This document shows, in pieces, positions 53,101 to 63,079 of a DNA stretch of 64,000 nt (positions within the stretch are counted from its first letter, which is position 1; every line of letters begins with the position of its first letter). The stretch comes from Syngnathus acus (taxonomy: Eukaryota > Chordata > Actinopteri > Syngnathiformes > Syngnathidae), in the NCBI RefSeq assembly GCF_901709675.1, contig NC_051088.1:9638193-9702192 (forward strand), read 5' to 3'. Under the pieces are notes generated by a model. The model saw nothing but the letters and a program-made list of their open reading frames with translations. It did not search any database and was not told where the DNA came from. The position numbers and the translations under genes are program-made.

Positions 53101-56100
53101 TGCTGAGGTTGGGCTTTGTGTGTGTGAGAACCTGTAGAGTCTGAAGATTATATAACATTTGACAGGGGCATGAGTCAATGAAGATTGACTTTTTGAGAAC
53201 ACAGTTGCCTGTCAGGTTAAGGGATATTGTTCAGATCCTCATGGTGCGAATCCAAAACTGGCGTCAAAGAGTTTAAGTAGAGTTATAATAACAATAATAG
53301 AGGAAGGCTTTAGTAGAAATCGCATCCTAACTTTTAAAAGTACACATGCATTATGAGGAATTCCTTAAAAATGGTAAACGTGTGTCCTGTTCAAAATACA
53401 GCGTAACCTCTACTGTAGGTTGAGCACAATCTACTTCATGATGTTGAATCACCTCTCTCATACAAAATAAATTCAATTCTTTTCAATAATGTTTTCAATG
53501 AGAAATGATTCAAGCGTAATTCAAAGATGATTTGTGTGATAGGTGCGGCTCACACATCCGACTATTTAACACTGCATACCATTGTAGAATGAAAAAACAG
53601 GTGCGGTCATTTGAAAAAAATGTTTTGTGGAATGAATTGCAATAGATGCTGTTGGATTTGTTAGCTAACGTACTTGACGTCATCAGTGTGTTAATGGAAT
53701 TTACATTTGTCTGAGATGTTTATTTTGAAAGAATATATGAATGACAAATTGAAATGTTAAATAAAAAAATCTTTCTGTAGTCAAAAGGGCAATAAGCACT
53801 ATGAAGGAAATCATAGTTCATATCTTGTAAATGGAATTTGGCATGGTGAAGCATCTGAGCTTCCTTGGCTGAAATACACCCAATTTGTCTGGATCTACAC
53901 TAAAATGGGTTCTTCATTGGCTCATTTCCCACAGTCTAAGCTTTGTTGGAGGTTACCTGGCAGACCGCCACCATGACTGAGCAATCCCATTTAACGGTCA
54001 TGATGTGTCTGAATTTTGTCATTGCAATGCTTGCACTCTTCACAGCGAAAGTGAGGTAAAAATGTTGCGGTGCAAAATTTCTGCATCTGGTGTATGTATG
54101 TGGAACCACTCTACAATGCAACCTTTTCCCAAAGTTTTGTGCTCATGCGATTAAGTGTATTCTGTTTTGTTCCGAATTGTGAATTAAGGTCCACTGTATT
54201 TTTTTGTACATGAACACTTGAACCCCATGCTGATTTTTATTGTTGTTTTTTTTTAAGGGGTCAGTTGCACCAGCAGTGCTGTGAGGAGTGGACTCTTGTC
54301 AGTGAAGAAACCCAGGCCAAGATGGCTCGTATGGCTGCTGCGGCTGCTTGGGGACTGGGTAACTCCGACACTTTTCAATCACGGCTGCATTAGCTCTAAA
54401 TTAGTTCATGAGGAGCAGTTTTTGTAAATTATACGCATGTGGAGCCGCAGCCATTGCGGCAAATGGGTGACTGAACGATGCAGAGGGTGGCAATGAAATC
54501 TAAACATTCGCCCCCTCGCATAACATGGAAGTGGCCAACCACAATGTTGACACGCTGTAATGCATAAATGTGGAGCAAAAACATTTGCCACAGTCAAAGA
54601 GCATCCCTTGAGATTTGTGGTCTGTGGCTTTGCCTTGAACCAGCCAAGCTACTATATGAAGACTATCCTGACCGCATATCATTTACAAATATTCAGTCAT
54701 ATTTAGTGATTTTTCTCTTATGTAAGTCATGGTCAACGAAAGACAAAATCATCATCACATCCTTGAGCAATCATTTTTACGTTTGATTGTTTTTCCGTCA
54801 GGGCACTGGGACAGCATGGAGGAGTACACATGTATGATCCCGAGAGATACACACGATGGTGCCTTCTACAGGGCAGTGCTAGCCTTGCATCAGGACCTGT
54901 TCTCATTGGCCCAGCAGGTACTTATGTTATGTCATAATATTTTGAATACATCCAGCAGAGCGAACTTCCATCCCCCATTTACTGTACAGTGCATTATGGC
55001 TGTATTTATAGAAAACCTGAAGACATACCATGGGATGGCTCAATAGCCTCACAGTTTCTGGAATTTCCATTAGTCTTTTGAACAATCCATTCAAAGTTTA
55101 CTTCGTTGGACAGAGTATTAAAGGAACAAAAATGTCTACGTATATTCCAGACTATCAAATTCCCTCATTGCCTTAGTGTGTTCACAAAAGTTGTTTTAAT
55201 GATTTGATACTTATATGGCGTTGAATTGTTATGTAAGAAGCATTAGATTATCATTTTCAGGTTCCCACGATTCAAAGTTTGTTCCTGTTTTCAGGGTACG
55301 CTGGAAGATACGATACCATAAGAGTTCTATGTTCGCCGTGCAGTATAATAACATACAAAACAAGCTGAATGCATTTGATCTTAGTTCCAAATCAGTACGA
55401 GTCACCACATAATATTGTAAATTAAAATAAGTATATTTATATGGTTATTACCTTATTAAAGATTAAGATTAAGATTAAAGTCCCAATGATCGTCACACAC
55501 ACACCTGGGTGTGGTGAAATTTGTCCTCTGCATTTAACCCATCCCCGTGTGATTTTAATCCATCCCCTGGGGGAGAGGGGAGCAGTGAGCAGCAGCGGTG
55601 CCGCGCTCGGGAATCAGTTGGTGATCTAACCCCCCAATTCCAACCCTTAATGCTGAGTGCCAAGCAGGGAGGCAATGGGTCCCATTTTTATAGTCTTTGG
55701 TATGACCCGGCCGGGGTTTGAACCCACAACCTTCCAGTCTCAGGGCGGACACTCTACCACTAGGCCACTCACTGAGCTGGTGGTAATAGAGGGTTATTAA
55801 ACCCATACGGCATTGATGCTGCCATTTGTTGTTCCTTCTTATCTATCAAGTCATGTGGTAACCCCGCCGCCTTCCTTTTAAGCAAGTGCAACTTAACTGA
55901 CTCCATTGTTGTTCTTTTTAGTCACACAATGCATCACAAATGTTATCAGATCAGGTTGACATGTACTGGTTTATGGTGTTGGCTGGTCAACATTTGATCT
56001 GATGATATTAAGGCCTATTTGAAGACTAACCCAGGGTCAAATGTGCTTTTCAAAACGCGTGTGCTTTTGTGTGAACTCGGTCTTAAATGCTGCTCTGTAT

Positions 56101-59063
56101 TTCCGTAATTACATGAAACTTGGTGATTGATATGCTTCTATGTACGCATTTGTTGGATCTTGAACCTGCCGCTTTCAAATCCATGTCCTTAGAGCCAAGT
56201 CCTCAATGCAAATGAGATGCTCTCATTGGAATTGCTTGCCAACAGTTCTGATGAATACAAGCTTCACCTTGGACACCTGTTCCTCCACTTTCCTAGGATT
56301 CGTCCACCATGTCACCTTTTCACAACGGAGCCCCCAAAACTTGCACTCTGCGCTCCCAACTCACCCCCTCTAAGACAGAGATTAGATCCAGGTGTGGCCC
56401 ATAGGATGTGGTGTTAGATGAATAGGGAGACCAGACGTTTTACTCTTACTGACACCAAGCCACTCAAAATGAATAATGAGCAATGAAAAGCAGATGGAGC
56501 ACGGTGAAAGCTTAAATGTCAACATGAGCTCAGTCTAGTCTTCCGGATGTGGTTCTTAATCCTCACACTTAAATTTGTTTGATTTCATATGGGCTGGTTG
56601 TTTTGCCGCTATAGTAGACATGTGCTTGCCGAGTCCCAGAGGGCTTCTGTGTCTGAGAGTAGTTTGAGGTGGCTTTGTAAATTGTCCATTCCACTCATGA
56701 TGCATAGCCACAACAATCCCAGTCTTCTGTAACAATCAAGATGATATAAGCGACCCTCTACTGGGTATTTATTTAATTTATACCTTTTACTCCCACCAGT
56801 GTATATAAGCACAATATTTAAGGAAAAGAATGGAAGAGGTGTTGCATAAAACCAGACACTGCATTTATCAGGAGCCGTCTGGGTTGCACAAGTTCAGTGA
56901 GGGCCCGTTGGCAGTAATTCAAGTGTAAACAAAACTAACTGAGGCTGTAAAGAAAAAGCCTCATTGTACCTTCTTCACCAATTCCCTTTCCTCATGATGT
57001 GCATGTCTCCACAGGTGTTTTGGCACACCGATTTTCCTTTCCATCCCTGTGAAAAATAATTGCTGGTGGTTGGCCTTTGAAACAGCTGTTTGCCCTGGCT
57101 TGTGAGAACGTCTTTACTCACCAGCCATCATTTGTCCCTTTTTCTGTTGGCAGCGCCACAAAACATGACTTTAAGAAATGGAAATGCCATGGCCATCTTC
57201 TGAATACTACACATCTTAGAAGATCTGAATTAAACAGAAATAGCCTTTCTTTATAATTACCTCAAAAAAAATCTCATATTTTCTGAGTCAGAAGCTTGTA
57301 CGCGGGAAAAAAGAACAAAACAGCAGAGGTAATCCTTTGATGCTCAGTGAATGAAGGTGTTGCACAAGAGTGACTTCATACATAGTGGCGGTTGAAACTT
57401 AGATCTGTTGTCCATAGTTATAATAAATAATGATATTCTTTTTTTCTTACCCCACACCTGATGTGACTTGTCTCCCACGCACTTGCTTTCAACAGTTCAT
57501 TTTATCTAACACATTCCACTCAACAGTTCATAAAATGGCCTAAGTCTTCGTCGCACTCTTTCATCACTGTTGGCAGGGCTTGCTAACAATGATTCAGTAA
57601 GTAAGTACCCTTACCCTGCTTTCCCCCATTCAGGCTGCAGTCCAGTACCAGCTGCTTTTCATTCTTTTTTCTTTTTCTTCCAAATAGCATGATACTGAAT
57701 AAGTAACCAGCGCCAAAACGTTTGAATGAATTCAAAGGCCTATTCATACAGATAGACCTCAGGCGTGCTTACTTTTCAGTGACCCTTCAGATCCAGTCTT
57801 ACAGAACACATTTTCTTATTTAAAACAGCTTTTCCAACCAGCAGGGCATTGTTGTCAACATCCAATCTGTAATTATATTTGATTTGTTTTGCAGTGCATT
57901 GACAAAGCAAGAGACCTCCTTGATGCCGAGCTAACTGCCATGGCTGGAGAGAGCTACAGTCGAGCCTATGGGGTAAAGTCAAATACTTTCTATACATAAC
58001 TTTTTTTTTTAAACAGTGTTAGTCTGATCTGTCCTCTTGAGGATTATAAAAAAATATATTTTCCATCACCCACCAATGAGCAATACAATCATTTTTGAAT
58101 GATTGCCCATAGTCATAGTCATGAAGCACGTCTATGAGGAGATCCTGCAGCATTTGCCTCATTTAGTGTGCAAGAAGGGACTTGTAGCACAACTCGTAGA
58201 TGCTTCACCGCTATATGCTTACAACTCAATGGTTACTGTCCAAGAAGAACATCGCCATGATGGAACAATCTCCCCTCACCCAATGTTGCTATGTGTTCCA
58301 ACCTCCAACCCCTCAAGGGGACCCCTTTTGAAGACGTAGACAACATCTAGATGGCTGTGAAGATGGAGCTGTGGAGGATCCCTGAAGAATCCTTCAAGGA
58401 GGCGTGGCCGAAAAGGCTGTAGAAGTGTCAAGTCAAGTCAAGTCAAGTTTATTTGTATAGCCCTAAATCACAAGCAGTCTCAAAGGGCTTCACATAGACA
58501 AAAAATTGACAATTATTCTCAAAGTGCTCTTTACTCCAGTGGGATTGCTTCAAAGAGGAAAACATGCCGTTTGGAATTGAAATTAGTGGCTCTTTGAGAT
58601 ATCCAATTTATGAGCTTTTCAAGATACAAGCTGTCATTTGCATGAATTTTTATTTTTTTGTGGACAATTTTTCAAAAAAGAAGTGTCTTTCCGTTTCACG
58701 CCACCTCCGCCTGAAGCATAAAGCAACCACTTACCCTTTAGTCCGCTAGCTTAATGCTGATGCATATCATGTACGTATGTACATTTACCAAAAGTTGACA
58801 AGTAACTGGTAATGTCCTCGCGGCGGCCACACATGTTCACGTGTCTATTGTATTCTACAGTACATTCGGCTCCATACATTTAAATGCTTAAACCATAACA
58901 AATGTGTTTACGTGTTCCCCAGGCGATGGTGTCGTGCCAGATGTTGTCAGAGCTGGAGGAGGTGATCCAGTACAAGCTCGTGCCCGAGAGGAGGGACATC
59001 ATTCGGGAAACATGGTGGGAGAGGCTTCAGGTAACCTCAGCCCTTCAACATGATGTATGGGCG

Positions 59064-59121
<58 letters not shown>

Positions 59122-62100
59122 AACTCACGTGTAAAAGCTCAAATGCAGCTTAAAGCAGATGTTGAAAAGGCTACTGTTTCTCAAGGGCGGCATTTTATGC
59201 CAACAAAGTCAAAGTCACATCATACAGTTGGTGTGCACAAGTATACATGAGTAGTTTCCCAGCAAAGCTTTATAGTCTGTCAGGAATCATGGGAAAGCTC
59301 CTCTGTATCTGAATCACACTTTTGTGTAAAAAGTTCACTTGAATTTTTTCCTCTCTCATAAGGCTGTTGATATCGCAATAGCGATACTAAAACAATAATA
59401 TAATAAGCGGTTCAGAAAATGGATGGATGTAAGTATTCTAAATTCACTCCTAAAAAAAAAAACTCCTTTGATTTTGTGTGAGAAATTATAAGAGAAATTG
59501 ATACTCAATTGATCAGTTGTGTTTTAACTAAATTGTGTTTTTCCACATGGATTTCTATATAATTGAAAGTAATATAGCTATGATAAATGGGAAATGGTGC
59601 AACATGAGAAAAATGAACAAAATAGGAGGCAGTTGATAAGACAGAACAAATAAAAGCTTGAGGCCCAACTTAACTCTTGGGTTTGAAGTGTACATGCGAC
59701 ATAAAACAGAAAAATACCTGTAGCTTACTTGTTCTTGTTGAGATATCTGTCTAATGGCAGTCAAAGAAAATGTATTCACAGTGCTATAGTGCAGATATAT
59801 GGTAGCCACTACCTTGGCAAGCTTGGATAAACTCACTGTGTTTATGTTCTGTCAAAGTGCAACCAAGAGATGGAAGAGTTTCAGTCAGAATGTCGTGAAG
59901 TGTTTTCATCTCAGTATCGTATTGAAAAGATTTATGCCCGCCTGTAGGAGCCCCTCTGCTGATTGTAACCAACATTTGCATGAAAATGTGATTATTAATA
60001 CCCATAAACCTTTGCTGCGAGTCACTCATAGATGACATCGAAGAAATGGGCTGTAAAACAAAATGACACCTCTTAAATTTAAGTTTTATTTTTTGATGTC
60101 CAGAAGGTCTGGATGATGAACCGATATAATCGATGACAGTTTTTTTGTTTTCCTTTGTCTCGCTATCAAAAAAATTGTGCAGGGACAAAAGTTGAAACAT
60201 TTGAAATGACTTCTAAAAAATATTGTATTAGGAAATGTATTTAACGGACCATCTTTTTCAGAGAAAGTTCTTTTGTTTTAACATGGAAAAAAGATAAAGA
60301 AAAAAGATAATAAAGGAAAAAAAAAGGGCTCTCTGTGAAAGTTGATACAGTTGATGCCAAGAAAAATTAAATGCCTGTGTTTTTGTTTCAGGATAAAAAA
60401 GCAAACCTCAGAAGGTGGAAAAAAAATCCCTAAAGATAAACGATGATTAATGTCATTGCCACATACTCTTTCAATTTACTTAAGCGTGAAATACCATTAA
60501 TTTTGATTTTTGGGGGAGGCAAAGGAGATTATATTTCAGGGCCGTACCGCTCAACCACATTTTGTAGTCTCTATTGATCGCAGGAAAGTGCCACTTAATG
60601 TGCCGATACCAATCACCCAATTTAACTTCCTTTTATCTGTCAGGGGGCTAAGAGTTGTGCTCGCTATTAATAACTTATAATCTAAGTATATGTAATCAAA
60701 TTTCATATCTATTTATTTTCTGGTTTCGTTTTATATTTAAAAAAACAGTATTTTGTTGTTGGTTTCTCACATTTGGAATAAATCATTTTATTTTGTGAAT
60801 AGGAGTTTAAATTTGACTGTTGACAAAGGCTTGCTCCGCACCACTAAACTTCAAAATGAAAAGCGGCATGTTTCGCCCCGGTCCATCCATTTTCTTCTCA
60901 CGGTTTGGAATGGCACCTGGCAAGTTTCTTTCTGACTTTTCAAAGCTTTCAGACATGACAGGTGAAGAGAAAGCATTTCCAGACGCACTGAATTCCTCCC
61001 ACAGTAAAATGAAGATCAGACTGATTTTTTTTTTTCCCCCCCATCATAAAAGATGAGATTTGCTTTGGGATCTTGCGAGGGCCGTGCTAGTAAGCACACT
61101 GAGCTTATAATGCCAACGCCAGAGGTGGAGGGACTGACAGCCTTATTTTTATTTTTTTGGGGAACATTTCATCTGGTACTGACCTCACACATCTGTTAGA
61201 GTCCGGCTCCTACTCCTCAGATACTTCTCTTTTATTTTATGTCGTATTTGCCTTAACCTGTAGGCGAATATCATGCATTAGTGTTTTTCCAGACATTTTA
61301 TTCTGTCAAGTTGACTCAAATCTGTAAAAATCTAGATCCCCTCAGAAACCTTTCAGCAACAAGTTTTTTGCAATTGAAATATTGTCATCGCTTTATTGCA
61401 GACCTGAAATATTGAGTTACACCACTTTGCTCTTTCATGCAAAAACAAGAATTTATCATATTGCTTTCCTCGTGTAAATCATGTCAGAGCAGAGTATGCC
61501 AGCGATTAGTTCTTGAAAATTCATAAAAGATGACGCACAGTATACGTCTGTTTTTTGTTCTGGCACATGGACTGGACTCACGTGTGGAGGTGTTGAGAAT
61601 GTCAGTAATGGTCACCGTAGTTTTAACTATACAGCTCTCGAGTGTACAATATCAATGAAGTAGTTCCTCACTTTAAAGTCTAACAAAAAGACTATTTCAT
61701 CCATGTTTTTTGTTTGTGCGTGTGTTTTCTCTCAGGGTTGTCAGCGGATCGTAGAGGACTGGCAAAGGATCCTGATGGTCAGGTCACTTGTGATCAGCCC
61801 CCATGAGGATATGAGGACGTGGCTGAAATACGCCAGCCTTTGTGGCAAAAGTGGACGCTTGGTAAGTTACATTTCCCGGAAGCAGACGCATACTAGTTCT
61901 GCATTAAGGCTATTTTATTTTATGTTTAGCAAACTTCAACCAGCGGTTTACATCTTGTCGTGAACGCTATTATTTTTGTTGAAGTCTGTTCTTGAGTGTT
62001 GTCTTTGACACATACACTTGTACTGTACTGTACTGTACTGTACTGTACCTGGAGAGTTTTTTTTACTTCTCTGGCCAACTGTCTTGAAGGTTTTTTTTTT

Positions 62101-63048
62101 CTTTACCAGGGAAAGAATTCTTAGGTCAGCTGCCACAATCATTTTCTGTGGACTTCTGAATTTTTTGGTGTTGCTGAGCATACCAGTGCGTTCTTTCTAC
62201 GAATTTTCCAACAGTTGGTTTGGCCAATTCTAATATTTTTGCTAGGTCAGGTCTGTTTTGATTTTTCACCATAATGCTTCTTCACTAATAGTGAGAGGTC
62301 TTTGGATATGACAGCAAAGTTGGCAGCAACATATTCCAAATGCAAATAGCTCACTTGATATAAAAGTAGAACCATTATCTGTTCCTTGTTAATGGCATTA
62401 GGAGGAGCAGAACAGCCAGTTGTCCTATTAGTTTTGCTATCTTAAAAAATGGGAGTGTGTTTAAAAGGTTTGAGTGTGTTTGTAGCCTAAAGATGATTTG
62501 GTTGCTGTGACTATCTGAACTGGGGCACAAGGAAGTACAGTACTCAGTTGTTGCCTGTAGTGTAATGTAAAGCCGTTCTATAGATTTTGAAATTCACCAC
62601 TTGCTGTTGCAATGATTAAACTTTTAAATAACTGAAATCACTTCACCCAGGTTTTGATCCTGTTTGATGAAATGAAACTCGAGTGGTATGTTATATATAT
62701 ATTTTATTTCATCTGCTTTTCCAAATACAAATGTGAAGTCTGTACTTGAAAAGGATTTCCACGTTTTTCAAACTTTTTGGACCATGATCAAGTGGCAAGG
62801 GACTCTTAATCTGTTTTTAAACACGGTATTTGTGGGTCTGCGCTTTTACAGTCATTTTCCATCTTTCACCTCAGTGTTATTGTCATGATTGCAAAGCATT
62901 GCCGACGACGAGCCACACAACACACACACGCGCAGAACAGACATGCTTGAATGGCCAACTGTGATGTAAGTGAAAGTGAAAGCAGTGGCAAGCATAATGG
63001 GAAATGCTAATACAGGGTCTTGGAAAAAATAACCCTTCTCCTTTTTGC

Positions 63049-63079
<31 letters not shown>

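Larger units (their letters stand above)
59031..61735 (+). other. mtor: mtor intron 34
   Basis: A 2.7-kb AT-rich intron with the CA repeat at its 5' end and a SINE tail fragment at 59404-59430. No gene was recognised; short minus-strand ORFs (around 59784-60200) carry no known domain. Confidence 0.75.

Noticed and set aside
59050-59153. Direct-repeat array that could suggest a CRISPR or coding His-Thr repeat
   Set aside because: It is a plain CA microsatellite in a vertebrate intron.
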